DNA of 64,000 nucleotides from NCBI GenBank assembly GCA_003223245.1, contig QHYI01000117.1:17342-81341 (forward strand), given 5' to 3'. A model generated the notes under the pieces. The model ran no database searches. It was not told the origin of the DNA and saw only the letters and a program-made list of their open reading frames with translations. The stretch's first letter is position 1; the number at the start of each line of letters is the position of its first letter. Source of the stretch: Acidobacteriota bacterium (GTDB lineage Bacteria > Acidobacteriota > Terriglobia > Acidiferrales > UBA7541). Shown here piece by piece: positions 1 through 9,036 of the stretch. Made by a program: the position numbers and the translations under genes.

Positions 1-1025
1 ATCTTCTCAAGTTGGGGGAAATAGCCATAACCGCCGCTGCCGACAGAGTCGGTGAGATATTTGCCGACCACGCCGGAAGAGTTCGCGAGGCCGTCCGGAA
101 AGAGAGTAGATTTGGAATTGAGCAGGAGGCGGGCAGATTCGCAAGCACTGGCGGCGACTACGATCGCGCGGGCATTCACGCGTTTTTCGGAGCGGGTTGC
201 TTTGTCGATGTAGGAGACGGCCGTGGCTTTGCCGTCTTTGTCGACAAGGATTTCCCGAGCCATGGCGCCGGTGATCAAGGTGAGCTTGCCGGTTTTCGTC
301 GCGGGAGGAATGAACACCTGGCTGGAACTGAAGTTGGAGGCGGTGATGCAGCCGCGGCCGCACTGGCCACAATAGTGGCAGGGCAAGCGCCCGTTGATCG
401 ACTTCGTGAGGATGGCAAGGCGCGAAGGAATGCAAATGATGCCGAGCTTGTCGCAGGCTTTCTTGACGATCAACTCCGTGCAGCGCGGCTTGGGCGGAGG
501 AAGAAACACGCCGTCGGGGGCGCTGGGGACGTTTTCCTTTGTGCCGAAAACGCCGATGTACGCTTCGACTTTGTCGTAGTAGGGCGAGAGATCTTCGTAA
601 CTCATGGGCCAATCGTCGCCAAGGCCGTCGCGTGTTTTGGATTTGAAATCGACGGGAGCAAAACGGAGGGCGATGCGCCCCCAGTGATTGGTGCGGCCAC
701 CGACGATGCGCGAGCGGAACCATTGAAAATTGGAGCCGGGAGCAGAAGTGTACGGCTCGCCTTCGATGTGCCAGGCACCGTTGGGCGCGAGGAATTCGCT
801 GAAATTCTCTTCGGCGTGACCGCCAACGCCGGCCCCGCGATGCGGCAAGTCGTAAGGCCACAGGAACATCTTGAAGTCTTTTTCGGGGTGAACCTCCGGC
901 CCGGCCTCGAGCATGACGCAGTTGAGGCCGCCTTCGGTGAGCACCTTCGCGGCCGCACCTCCGCCAGCGCCGGAGCCAATGATGCAGACGTCGTACTGCT
1001 TGGGAGTGCGGATTACCTGGAGCAT
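1..1025 (-). CDS. GMC family FAD-dependent oxidoreductase, 3' end beyond window
   Basis: Flavoprotein that oxidises an alcohol group, most likely on a sugar. Translation starts at the ATG at 1025 and stays open to the window edge (341 codons), so the C-terminal catalytic His/Asn region is outside. The FAD-binding GxGxxG is at residues 17-22 (IIGSGAGGG). A cysteine cluster CHYCGQCGRGC lies at residues 216-226, as in GMC enzymes of the gluconate/fructose/glucose dehydrogenase type that carry a small Fe-S cluster next to FAD. No signal peptide is visible. It lies 139 bases downstream of a second GMC gene with the same cysteine motif, so the two may be alternative large subunits for the small Tat subunit at 2859-3473. 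The substrate is not readable from sequence. Confidence 0.88.
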   Translation of the reverse strand, partial: MLQVIRTPKQYDVCIIGSGAGGGAAAKVLTEGGLNCVMLEAGPEVHPEKDFKMFLWPYDLPHRGAGVGGHAEENFSEFLAPNGAWHIEGEPYTSAPGSNFQWFRSRIVGGRTNHWGRIALRFAPVDFKSKTRDGLGDDWPMSYEDLSPYYDKVEAYIGVFGTKENVPSAPDGVFLPPPKPRCTELIVKKACDKLGIICIPSRLAILTKSINGRLPCHYCGQCGRGCITASNFSSSQVFIPPATKTGKLTLITGAMAREILVDKDGKATAVSYIDKATRSEKRVNARAIVVAASACESARLLLNSKSTLFPDGLANSSGVVGKYLTDSVGSGGYGYFPQLEK

Positions 1026-1164
1026 TTTTGAGTTCTCAGTTTTCAGTTTTCAGTCCTAGCCAGAAAAAACTCCCCACCGTGGCGAACTTACCAGAAACTA
1101 TCTTAAACCGGGTTGCTGGAACTGCTTTAGATCTTCCAAAGGTACAAATGACTTGGAGCCATGG

Positions 1165-2850
1165 TCAAAGATTGTTCTTCTTCATTTCTGAGAAAGCGAA
1201 ATCGCACGCACGGGCGGTGAGGGCCATGTACGTCAGCGAAGGATTCACGCAAGAAGAGGAAGTCATGCAGCCGCCATCGGTCACGAAAAGATTCTTCACG
1301 TCGTGCGCCTGATTGTGCGCGTTGAGCACGGAAGTCTTTGGATCGCGGCCCATGCGCGCCGTGCCCATTTCGTGAATGGCCAAGCCGGGCGGCGTGATTT
1401 GCTGGAAGATCTCAATGTCCTTCGCGCCCGCGGCAGCAAGCATTTCGCCCGCTTGAATAGCGATGTCTTTGGACATGGCGAGTTCGTTTTCACCCCAAGT
1501 GCAATGAATCTTGAGTGTGGGGATGCCCCAGGCGTCCAACTTCTCTTTGTCGACCTCCGCGTAATTGTTGTGCTGTGGAAGGCATTCGCCAAATCCTTCC
1601 AAGGCCACGTGCCACTTGCCAACGCCTTTCAGAGAGTTTTTGAAATCCGCGCCGAGACCCACTGTGTTGAGGCCGCGGGACCAGCCTGGGCGGCTGCCGC
1701 CGCCTTGGTAACCGTAGCCGCGGACAAAGCCCTTCTGCTTCGCATCGACGTTAGAGAAACGAGGGATGTAGAAACCGTTGGGACGATTGCCGAAAGGCAT
1801 CTTGTCTTCGTGGCCGGGCATGATGCCGCTGGCGCTGCTGCCCATGTGGTGGTCCATGAGATTGTGGCCGAGTTCGGCGCTGGAGTTGGCTAGGCCGTTG
1901 GGAAATTCCGGGGTCGCGGAGTTGAGGAGAATGCGGGTGGACTCGAGAGTGGAAGCACAAAGAAAAACGATGCGGCCCTTGAACTCGAGGGCGTTCTTGG
2001 TTTGCGCGTCAATGACACGTATACCGGAAATCTTGCGAGTTTTCGAATCGAAGTTCAGGCTGTGTACCACGCTGTAAGGGCGGATGGTGAGCCGGCCGGT
2101 TTTTTGCGCGGCTGGCAGCGTGGAATTCAGGCTGCTGAAATAGGATTGCGTGATGCAACCGCGATGGCATACGCCGCAATAATGGCAGGCGGCGCGGCCT
2201 TTATGCACGCGCGTGAGAACGGCAGAACGGCCGATTGTAAGGATACGATCGTCAAAGTGCTTTTCCAGCGCGTCTTTGAGATCGAGCTCGACGCAGGTGA
2301 GCTCCATGGGCGGGAGGAATTTCCCGTCAGGAAGCTGGCGCAAGCCTTCGGCCTGGCCGCTCACGCCGATAAATTCCTCGACATAGTCATACCAGGGAGC
2401 GATGTCGGCGTAGCGAATGGGCCAGTCGACGGCGATACCCTCTTTTAGATTGGCTTCGAAATCGAGATCGCTCCAGCGATAGCTTTGGCGGCCCCAGGTA
2501 ATGGATTTACCGCCGACTTGCCGACCACGAATCCAGGAGAAATGCTTGCCAGGATCGAAAGAGTAAGGATTTTCGAGGTCGTTAACGAAGAATTTGTGGG
2601 AATACTCATCACAAGCGTAATAAACCTCGCGCTGGATGGGCTGGTTGCGCTCGCGTTCGAAACGATCGTCCCAGCCGCGGTGCTTTAGCTCCCAAATAGG
2701 GACGTGCTCGACGTAGTCGCGCTCAGGAACGATGGAACGGCCGGCCTCGAGGACCAGCGTGTTGAGACCCTTTTCGGTAAGTTCCTTCGCGGCCCAACCA
2801 CCGGTGATGCCTGAGCCAACCACGATCGCGTCGTAGAGTGTCGGTGCCAT
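1165..2850 (-). CDS. GMC family FAD-dependent sugar dehydrogenase, large subunit
   Basis: Complete GMC oxidoreductase of 561 residues. FAD motif GSGITGG is at residues 12-18. Cysteine cluster CHYCGVCHRGC is at 222-232. The active-site His is in the HEMGTARMG segment (His493), with the partner Asn in CVNPSLT (Asn536). I start at the ATG at 2850, directly before the flavin fold; the open frame runs further upstream only into arginine-rich non-family sequence. There is no leader of its own. The small Tat-type subunit gene ends 8 bases upstream, the classic gamma-alpha arrangement of membrane gluconate/glucoside-3-dehydrogenases in which the large subunit is co-exported with the small one. Function as a sugar dehydrogenase is inference from family and context. 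Confidence 0.9.
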   Translation of the reverse strand: MAPTLYDAIVVGSGITGGWAAKELTEKGLNTLVLEAGRSIVPERDYVEHVPIWELKHRGWDDRFERERNQPIQREVYYACDEYSHKFFVNDLENPYSFDPGKHFSWIRGRQVGGKSITWGRQSYRWSDLDFEANLKEGIAVDWPIRYADIAPWYDYVEEFIGVSGQAEGLRQLPDGKFLPPMELTCVELDLKDALEKHFDDRILTIGRSAVLTRVHKGRAACHYCGVCHRGCITQSYFSSLNSTLPAAQKTGRLTIRPYSVVHSLNFDSKTRKISGIRVIDAQTKNALEFKGRIVFLCASTLESTRILLNSATPEFPNGLANSSAELGHNLMDHHMGSSASGIMPGHEDKMPFGNRPNGFYIPRFSNVDAKQKGFVRGYGYQGGGSRPGWSRGLNTVGLGADFKNSLKGVGKWHVALEGFGECLPQHNNYAEVDKEKLDAWGIPTLKIHCTWGENELAMSKDIAIQAGEMLAAAGAKDIEIFQQITPPGLAIHEMGTARMGRDPKTSVLNAHNQAHDVKNLFVTDGGCMTSSSCVNPSLTYMALTARACDFAFSEMKKNNL

Positions 2851-2858
2851 GCCCGCTT

Positions 2859-3473
2859 CTACCAGTCTGCATTTCCGGCCCCCGGGCCAAGAGGCGAGCA
2901 GCCATGCTGCGCACCGGGGATAATTTGCAGCTTCAATTCCTGGCTGAAACCGATTTCGGAAGTGTAATAGCCGTGCACAGTCATGTTCTTGAAGACGGTG
3001 AAGAAGTCTCCTTGCATCTGCGTATCGCGGCCTTCTGGCTCCCAGAAAGGCGGACGGTCCTCCTCCTTTCGTTGCGCACGTGCAGTGTCGGCAGCCGCGT
3101 CCAGGGATCGCAGTAGAACGAGCTGCTGGCCGGAAGAAGCGGAAGCAAAATCTTTGCCAAAGAACGCGTTGCTTTGTTTGTCGACGGCGGCAAGGCCATC
3201 GAGAAAATTGCGGCGCTCTTCTTCGGTGGCCCATTCGGTAAGGATGACGTCGATGAATTCGTTGACGCGAGCGCCCTTGGCGCCAGGCGTATCGGTGGCC
3301 GGGATGATCTGATCGATCATGGCGACCACCGTATCGTTCTGGTGGGGATTCAGAGTGCGAAGGGCGTAAGGACCCTCCGGATGGGTTTCGCGATAGAAGG
3401 CAAACAGTTCCGGACTTAGTGCGGGAATAACGGCTCCCGCGGTAAGCATGCGAAGGGCATCACGCCGATTCAT
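2859..3473 (-). CDS. Gluconate 2-dehydrogenase subunit 3 family protein (Tat-type small subunit)
   Basis: Small (gamma) subunit of a GMC dehydrogenase complex, 204 residues. The N-terminus reads MNRRDALRML followed by a short hydrophobic stretch, a twin-arginine leader. In this family the small subunit carries the Tat signal and takes the folded flavin subunit with it. The body shows family-like segments such as MIDQIIPATDTPGAKGARV (about 52-70) and a C-terminal part ending in a Gly/Pro-rich tail. Its ATG overlaps the TGA of the upstream isomerase gene by four bases (ATGA, 3470-3473), implying translational coupling, and its stop is 8 bases before the GMC gene. It is therefore the physical link between the isomerases and the dehydrogenase. 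Confidence 0.88.
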   Translation of the reverse strand: MNRRDALRMLTAGAVIPALSPELFAFYRETHPEGPYALRTLNPHQNDTVVAMIDQIIPATDTPGAKGARVNEFIDVILTEWATEEERRNFLDGLAAVDKQSNAFFGKDFASASSGQQLVLLRSLDAAADTARAQRKEEDRPPFWEPEGRDTQMQGDFFTVFKNMTVHGYYTSEIGFSQELKLQIIPGAQHGCSPLGPGAGNADW

Positions 3474-4414
3474 GGTTTCTCCGAAGATTCAGGCAGGAGA
3501 GCGGCACCCACAGAGCGCGCGCTCGAAACAGCCAGTTCCCGGGCATCGCGCAATTCCTTTACCGGATCGCCCAAGGGATGGAATTCCATCGCGACGTAGC
3601 GCGAGTAGCGCAGCTCGGCGAGCTTGCGGAAAATGTTCGCGTAATTGATTTCTCCGGTGCCGGGATGATGGCGGCCGGGAACGTCGGCGACGTGAACGAG
3701 CCCGACGAGATCGATGTGTTTTTCGAGCTTTTCGATGAGGTTGCCTTCCGCGATTTGCTCGTGGAAGAGATCGTAGAGGAATTTGACGTGTGGATTGCCG
3801 ACGGAACGAACGATGTCAAAACCTTCCGCGGAGCTGGTGACAAAGTATTTCGGATTTTCTTCCGGATCGATGTTTTCGATGAGGAGTTCGATCTTGTTTT
3901 CGGCCGCGATGTCGGCGCCACGCTTGAGGGTTTCGATGCAGTTGCCGTGCATTTCCGCGGGAGACAGGCCGGGAATTTTGTCGCCGGTCTGCATGATGAG
4001 GCGCGTGCATTCGAGTTCGCGCATCGTGGGAACGAAATCGCGAAGGGATTTGAGAAAGGCTTCGCGCTTGCCGGCGTCCGCCAGAGGCAGCCAGACGCCA
4101 CAGGTGCCGTCGAACTCCATACCAAGCTCGCGCTTCTTGCGGCGCGCGTCGGCAAAATCCTGCGGCTTCCAGTCTTTGAATTCGTTGACGAGCTCGACCG
4201 CGTGGTAACCCGCTTCGGCAACTTTTTCCAGGCGCTCGGGAAAGGGAACATCGCGGTAGACAGTCCAGAGCATGACCGTGAGGGGAAAGGGCGCGCCTTC
4301 GGCTTCCGCAGCAGCGTCGACTGGCAGCGAAGCCGTAGCAGCTTTGACCGCGTCTCCTGCAGCAGCCGTCAGGGCCGCCCCGGCACAAACGCCCATGAAT
4401 TCGCGGCGACGCAT
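3470..4414 (-). CDS. Tat-exported hydroxypyruvate-isomerase-like TIM-barrel protein
   Basis: TIM-barrel sugar isomerase/epimerase of 314 residues. The leader MRRREFMGVCAGAALTAAAG is a twin-arginine signal, so the enzyme should work in the periplasm. Metal/catalytic positions typical of the Hyi branch are visible: LLIENI (Glu), LYDLFHEQ (Asp and downstream His/Gln), VHVADVPGRHHPGTGEINY and a C-terminal MEFHPLG (Glu). The PGRHxPGTGEINY block is very close to hydroxypyruvate isomerase. Export is unusual for that enzyme, so the true substrate is probably a keto-sugar made by the neighbouring dehydrogenase (inference). The stop overlaps the start of the small subunit gene, and the second TIM-barrel gene ends 1 base upstream. 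Confidence 0.88.
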   Translation of the reverse strand: MRRREFMGVCAGAALTAAAGDAVKAATASLPVDAAAEAEGAPFPLTVMLWTVYRDVPFPERLEKVAEAGYHAVELVNEFKDWKPQDFADARRKKRELGMEFDGTCGVWLPLADAGKREAFLKSLRDFVPTMRELECTRLIMQTGDKIPGLSPAEMHGNCIETLKRGADIAAENKIELLIENIDPEENPKYFVTSSAEGFDIVRSVGNPHVKFLYDLFHEQIAEGNLIEKLEKHIDLVGLVHVADVPGRHHPGTGEINYANIFRKLAELRYSRYVAMEFHPLGDPVKELRDARELAVSSARSVGAALLPESSEKP

Positions 4415-4415
4415 T

Positions 4416-5579
4416 TCAGGCTCCTAAAATTTCATTGCGAACGTTTTTCAAGACGTAGGCTGCGCGTTCGACGCCAACCTCACCCGGGAGAATAGGATCT
4501 TCATTCTCAATACTGAGGATGCCGTCGTACCCGATGTCCATGTACGCCTTGATGATGGATTTCCAGAGGCTGGCGCTGTGGCCGTAGCCGACAGCGCGGA
4601 AGGTCTCGGAGGCGGTGTCGAGATCGCTCTTTTCGAAAGCAAAGTTGAGTACGCCGTATTTGTCGCGGTTTTCCGGGAAAAACACGGTGTCTTTCATGTG
4701 CGCGTGGAAGATGGCGCCCTGCTTGCCAAGATAGTGAATCACTTCAACAGGATCGCAGCCCTGCCAGAAGAGATGGCTGAGGTCGTTGTTGGCGCCAATT
4801 TCTTCACCGGCAGCTTCGCGAAGCTTGATCAGCGTGCGGGGATTGTAAACCACAAAGTTGGGATGCATTTCGAGCGCCAGGCGTCTAACACCATGTTCGC
4901 GGGCGTATTTTGCGGCCTCTTTCCAGTACGGGACAACTCTCTCGTTCCACTGCCAGTCTTGCATCTTGGCGTATTCGGGAGGCCAGCGGTAGGTGATCCA
5001 GTTCGGCTGGGTGTCCTGCGGAGTGCCGCCGGGGCAACCCGAGAAACCGACAATGACCTTAACGTCGAGCATTTCGGCGAGCTGAACCGTCTTGCGAAAA
5101 GTGTCGATGTCTTTCTTGGCGATGTTGGCATCGGGATGGATGGGATTGCCGTGACAACTCAGCGTAGCGACACGAATGCCGCGGTCTTCAAACCTTTTCT
5201 GCCAAGCTTTGGCCTTAGAGCGGTCTGCAATGAGGTCGTCGAGAGGACAATGTTTGTTGTTGGGGTAGCCGCCCGTGCCGATTTCCATGGCTTCAAGGCC
5301 GAGAGCGGTGACCTTGTCGAGCATAGCGTCGAGGGATAGATGTTCGTAAACCGGATCAAAGACTCCGATGGGAATTTTGCGCAGGTTGCCGGCAGGCATG
5401 CGAGCTGGGGTGGAGGCAGAGGGCGAATTCGCGGACTCGGCCGCACGAGCCACGAAAGAACTGCCAGGAACGGTGGCTGCGAGCAGGCCGCCGGAAGCCG
5501 CGAGAAACTGCCTGCGGTCCATTGACGAATGTTCGTGAAAAGAAAGTTTGGCTGAGGACTCCGGAACGAGAGAGCTCAT
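4416..5579 (-). CDS. Tat-exported sugar phosphate isomerase/epimerase-like TIM-barrel protein
   Basis: Xylose-isomerase-like TIM barrel, 387 residues from the ATG at 5579, which has a GAGGTGA ribosome site six bases upstream. An internal ATG at 5522 (MDRRQFLAASGGLLAATVPG) would begin exactly at the twin-arginine leader and is the alternative start. The barrel shows the metal-ligand pattern of the family: LALEMHPNFVVYN (Glu), NNDLSHLFWQGCDP (Asp/His), FHAHMKDT (His) and ILSIENEDP (Glu). It is paired with the Hyi-like gene one base downstream. Two exported epimerases next to a GMC dehydrogenase fit a periplasmic route such as 3-keto-glycoside processing, known in other bacteria with glucoside 3-dehydrogenase. 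The specific reaction is not established here. Confidence 0.87.
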   Translation of the reverse strand: MSSLVPESSAKLSFHEHSSMDRRQFLAASGGLLAATVPGSSFVARAAESANSPSASTPARMPAGNLRKIPIGVFDPVYEHLSLDAMLDKVTALGLEAMEIGTGGYPNNKHCPLDDLIADRSKAKAWQKRFEDRGIRVATLSCHGNPIHPDANIAKKDIDTFRKTVQLAEMLDVKVIVGFSGCPGGTPQDTQPNWITYRWPPEYAKMQDWQWNERVVPYWKEAAKYAREHGVRRLALEMHPNFVVYNPRTLIKLREAAGEEIGANNDLSHLFWQGCDPVEVIHYLGKQGAIFHAHMKDTVFFPENRDKYGVLNFAFEKSDLDTASETFRAVGYGHSASLWKSIIKAYMDIGYDGILSIENEDPILPGEVGVERAAYVLKNVRNEILGA

Positions 5580-5733
5580 GCGCTTCACCTCGGCAAACGC
5601 CGCACCGCAAAACTGTTACGATGATTCCTGCCGCATTATACGACGTTATGAGGTGCAAACAAGCATCGAAAATCGATTTTCTAAAGGAGCCTGCGTACAG
5701 GATGGGAAAGGCCGATTGCGAAGAACCAAACAT

Positions 5734-6636
5734 TCAGCGGCGCTTGAGTTCGTTGATCGGCGGAATAGAAACAGGAACAGTAAGGGCACGCTCGGGCGGT
5801 TGCTTGCCGCGCTGCAAAGCATCGACAAACATTTCGATGGCCTGACCAGCGTTTGGCGGAACGAAAATGGTGGCGGTGAGAAGGCCGCTCTTGACCCAGG
5901 CTTGCCCGGTCTTCGGCAGGCCGTCGCAACCGAGGAACGGAAGACTCAGCCACCGCTCCTTCTCGGTTTCGTTGGGCAATTCTTCGAAGGCTTTGCGCGC
6001 ACCGATGGCCATGGAGTCGTCTTGCGCTGCGATGAGGTCAATCGGGGCTTTGTGGGATGTGGTGAGTTGCAACCACGAGCGGACGGCTTTTTGTGAGCTT
6101 TCCTCGGTCCATTGCGCCCGCAGAAGGATGGGATGGACGTTGGCGGGCTTGGTCTCCTGCGTGCCGGTGGTGCGGTCTTTGGCGGCGGAATTTTCAGCCG
6201 GGCCCTGAACGCAAAGAATGGTGCCGCCGTGGGGCACAAGAGCAGCGATTTGGCGTCCTTGGATACGGCCGATCTCCAGATGATCGGAGGTCACGATGCA
6301 AACGGGAGCCGTGGAAGATTTTCGCAACTCCGGAATGTAATTGGCGTCGCGATTCAGGACGGCCCAGCCGATTTTCGCAGAAGCCGCGGCGCGAGCCACT
6401 TGCGGCAAAGCCGTGCCGCCAACCGGCTCAAAAATGATTGCATCGGGGCGATGCGCTTCCTCAGCCTGGATGGCTTTCAGAAGTTGCGTGCTCTGCGTAA
6501 TGGAGTCATTGTCGGCATAAATCACCTGGAGCTCGACGCCAAGTTTGTGAGCGGCTTCTTCGGCAGAATGCGCCTGTTCGATCTGATAATCGTTGTCGTC
6601 CGTGGTAAGCGAAACGAGAAAACGCAGCTTTTTCAT
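5734..6636 (-). CDS. Periplasmic-binding-protein-like sugar-binding protein lacking a signal peptide
   Basis: Type-1 periplasmic binding fold (Peripla_BP_4-like), 300 residues. The protein starts straight into the fold (MKKLRFLVSLTTDDNDYQ) with no hydrophobic leader. The family hallmarks are present: paired Rossmann-like halves, IIFEPVGGTALPQVARAA near 90 (the usual 'inhabitant' sugar-binding segment), a hinge region, and LIAAQDDSMAIGARKAFEE near 205. No helix-turn-helix precedes it, so it is not a LacI regulator, and no permease or ATPase gene is adjacent. It may be a cytoplasmic sugar sensor, or an exported protein whose start is upstream and unrecognised. It lies 154 bases upstream of the isomerase gene, in the same direction. 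Confidence 0.8.
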   Translation of the reverse strand: MKKLRFLVSLTTDDNDYQIEQAHSAEEAAHKLGVELQVIYADNDSITQSTQLLKAIQAEEAHRPDAIIFEPVGGTALPQVARAAASAKIGWAVLNRDANYIPELRKSSTAPVCIVTSDHLEIGRIQGRQIAALVPHGGTILCVQGPAENSAAKDRTTGTQETKPANVHPILLRAQWTEESSQKAVRSWLQLTTSHKAPIDLIAAQDDSMAIGARKAFEELPNETEKERWLSLPFLGCDGLPKTGQAWVKSGLLTATIFVPPNAGQAIEMFVDALQRGKQPPERALTVPVSIPPINELKRR

Positions 6637-6788
6637 ATTCGTTTAAGACCTGGCCGTGATTGCGAAAGCTAGCATAGCGCGGGAAACATTCGTTGCGAGG
6701 AGAAACTGTCGAGGAAGTTGCGTCGAAGGAAATGCCTGCAGCGGGAGGTTCATTTCGCGCGGGCTTGGCCATCTTCGTAGCCAAAAGA

Positions 6789-8645
6789 TCACGGATGCGA
6801 GGAAGTTGAGGAAGTGCCGGGAGCCGGCGCAGATTTTGCTTTGCCCGGAGAAGCAGGGCGAATACGAGCTGCGGGAACAATGCCTGAGCCTTCGAGGACC
6901 GAATAGATCTGATCGGCGGCGAGATCCCTGAGGGTATCGGTTTTGCCAGAAGGCCAGAAAATTTCCACCCGGCCGATCTTCGTCGCGGAACCGATTCCGA
7001 AATGCAAACGCAAATCGTTTTGCGATAGGTAGCTGCCGCCGCTGTGAATTTCGTCGGTCTGGGTCATGCCGCCTGCAATCACTTTGACACGTGCGCCGAT
7101 GGCGAGGCGGTTGCTTTTCGTGCCCGCCAATTCGAAACTGACCCAATGGCGGCCGGGAACGCCGTGATTTCGCAAAATCATAGGAGTGCCGTCAATGTCG
7201 CCAACGACGATGTCCACGTTGCCGTCATTGAAAAGATCGGCGACAGCGAGGCCGCGAGAAACACGCTTTTCCAGAAGTGCCGGACCAGCCTGGTCGCTGG
7301 CGTCACAAAAGGTGCCGTCCTTGTGATTCATACGCAAAAGCTTGGGCTCACGGTAAGTCGCGCCGGAAGGAAGTGAATCGACCTGCGGATAGACATGGCC
7401 GGTGACGGTGATGAGGTCTACCCAGCCATCATTGTCCAAATCGACGAACGCCGTGCCCCACTTTACATACGGCAAAGAAGACAGGGCCACGCCGGAAGCA
7501 TAGGAAACATCCGTGAAATTCCAGTTGCCGTCGTTGCGATAGAGCGAGTCATTTTCATCGGAGAAATTCGTAACGTAGAGCGAAGGCCGGCCCGTGTGCA
7601 GGTAATCGCCGATGGCGATGCCCATGGAAGCTTGCTCGGAGCCGTCTTCACTGACGGCCGTGCCCGATTCAAGGCTGATGTCGCGGAATTTTCCGTTGCC
7701 CAGATTTTTGTAAAGGAAGTTTGGCGTGGAATCGTTGGCAACATAAATGTCGGGACGGCCGGTGTTGTTGAAGTCGGCCCACACGACCCCGAGGCCATAA
7801 TAGCCATTAGGATCGCTGACGCCAGCGGCTTTCGAAGCATCGGTGAATGTGCCGTCGCCATTGTTGTGAAAAAGCACGTCGCCGGCGCCCTTCAACCCGC
7901 GCGGGCCGCATTGCACATCGATGCCCCGATATTTGCAGTTGGGGGCTTTTCCAAAGCCGGGCAGGTCGTCGAGATGGAAGTCCACGTAATTCGTAACCAT
8001 GAGATCGAGGAAGCCATCGCCGTCATAATCGCCGAATGACGCGCCGGTGGACCAGCGGCCGTCGGCGACGCCCGCCTTGGCCGTCACGTCGGTAAAAATG
8101 CCGTCGCTATTGTTGTGATAGAGAATGTTGCCGCCGAGGCAAGTAACGTACAGATCAGGCCACCCGTCGTTGTCGTAATCGCCTACGGCGCCACCCATCG
8201 CAAAGCAAGGAGCGTCCAGGCCGGATTTTTCTGTGACGTCGCTGAATGTGCCGTCGTGATTGTTGTGATAGAGCGCGCCGGGCGCTTTCTGTCCTTTGAG
8301 GGCCATCTCGACGCTCGGCGCGTTCGTGAAGTAAATGTCTGGCCAGCCGTCGCGATCGTAATCGAAAACGATCACGCCGCCGCTCATGGACTCGATGATG
8401 TATTTCTTTGCCGGGTCCGAGGCATGCTGGAACGTGATGCCGGTCTTTGCAGTGATGTCTTCGAGTTGAGGAATCGGAAGCCCGCTGCACTTGGTAGACT
8501 TGGCCCCGGGCGGCGGGGGCGAAGGCGTAGGGTGGCCGCCCTGAGCGAAGGCAAGATTCGCGCTCAGCGACAAAAGCAAAAGAGACTTCGCAAGATTCTT
8601 CGAAAAGAGTGCGATCAAAAAGAATTTCCCGTAAGAGAATATCAT
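6789..8645 (-). CDS. CRTAC1 family protein (FG-GAP/VCBS propeller plus ASPIC/UnbV domain)
   Basis: Secreted beta-propeller, 618 residues from the ATG at 8645. The leader is long and hydrophobic and ends at ANLAFAQ, followed by a proline linker. At least seven FG-GAP/VCBS blades with the calcium-type motif DxDxDGxxD (VFDYDRDGWPDIY, GDYDNDGWPDLYV, VDLDNDGWVDLI) alternate with LYHNNxDGTFxDVT segments. The C-terminal ASPIC/UnbV domain (LAIGARVKVIAGG, GSYLSQNDLRLHFGIG, IFWPSGKTDTL) is complete. Such proteins are abundant in Acidobacteriota, and their role is unknown. This is one of four in the window. It is the first gene of the minus-strand cluster and is divergent from the LacI-type gene. Confidence 0.9.
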   Translation of the reverse strand: MIFSYGKFFLIALFSKNLAKSLLLLSLSANLAFAQGGHPTPSPPPPGAKSTKCSGLPIPQLEDITAKTGITFQHASDPAKKYIIESMSGGVIVFDYDRDGWPDIYFTNAPSVEMALKGQKAPGALYHNNHDGTFSDVTEKSGLDAPCFAMGGAVGDYDNDGWPDLYVTCLGGNILYHNNSDGIFTDVTAKAGVADGRWSTGASFGDYDGDGFLDLMVTNYVDFHLDDLPGFGKAPNCKYRGIDVQCGPRGLKGAGDVLFHNNGDGTFTDASKAAGVSDPNGYYGLGVVWADFNNTGRPDIYVANDSTPNFLYKNLGNGKFRDISLESGTAVSEDGSEQASMGIAIGDYLHTGRPSLYVTNFSDENDSLYRNDGNWNFTDVSYASGVALSSLPYVKWGTAFVDLDNDGWVDLITVTGHVYPQVDSLPSGATYREPKLLRMNHKDGTFCDASDQAGPALLEKRVSRGLAVADLFNDGNVDIVVGDIDGTPMILRNHGVPGRHWVSFELAGTKSNRLAIGARVKVIAGGMTQTDEIHSGGSYLSQNDLRLHFGIGSATKIGRVEIFWPSGKTDTLRDLAADQIYSVLEGSGIVPAARIRPASPGKAKSAPAPGTSSTSSHP

Positions 8646-9036
8646 GGACGCTCGACTGGCTGCGTCACGGTGAGCTCGCGCGATTTGGCCTTTGGTTCTT
8701 TGTAAAGTTCCAGTTCGCGGTAAGCATCGGCAATTCGCGATTGCTTGGAGCATCCGGCTCGAAGCTGATAGTGAACGCCATCGGCTTGGAGATCAGACGC
8801 GCAGCGGCTTCGAGAGGGCTTCTATATGGCCCTATTCCAGAAGGCTTCTCAAGCAAAATAATGTTATTCTTACGGCTCGTCACCGCTGCATATGGGGAAG
8901 GCCCAACGCTTGGTTTGACAGGTAGGGATAGAGTGATGGATAGCCGAAAGCTAAAAAATGGCTTCCTGAGCACCAGTGTGCCGAAAAAAGGAGTTGGCTA
9001 TACTACTTTTTGTAAGTCCCGGGAGGGTTTTTGCAG
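8646..9036. other. Divergent intergenic region between CRTAC1 and LacI genes
   Basis: About 390 bases between two divergent starts. I see no believable gene in it. A TTGACA hexamer at 8915-8920 points toward the LacI gene but has no convincing -10 at the expected spacing. A TATACT lies at 8999-9004 without a good -35. A GGGAGGG ribosome site at 9021-9027 serves the regulator. This is where an operator for the LacI-type protein would be expected, but I could not identify a clear palindrome by eye. Confidence 0.45.

Noticed and set aside
12..1031. Long plus-strand open frame opposite the first GMC gene (and similar long antisense frames opposite the CRTAC1 genes, for example 39785-40567)
   Set aside because: These are shadows of GC-rich coding sequence: no ribosome sites, no recognisable domains, and the opposite frame is clearly a real protein.
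6789..8645. Repeated DNA words in CRTAC1 genes as a CRISPR-like or tandem DNA array
   Set aside because: The periodicity comes from codons for DxDxDG blades; spacing and sequence vary with the protein repeats.
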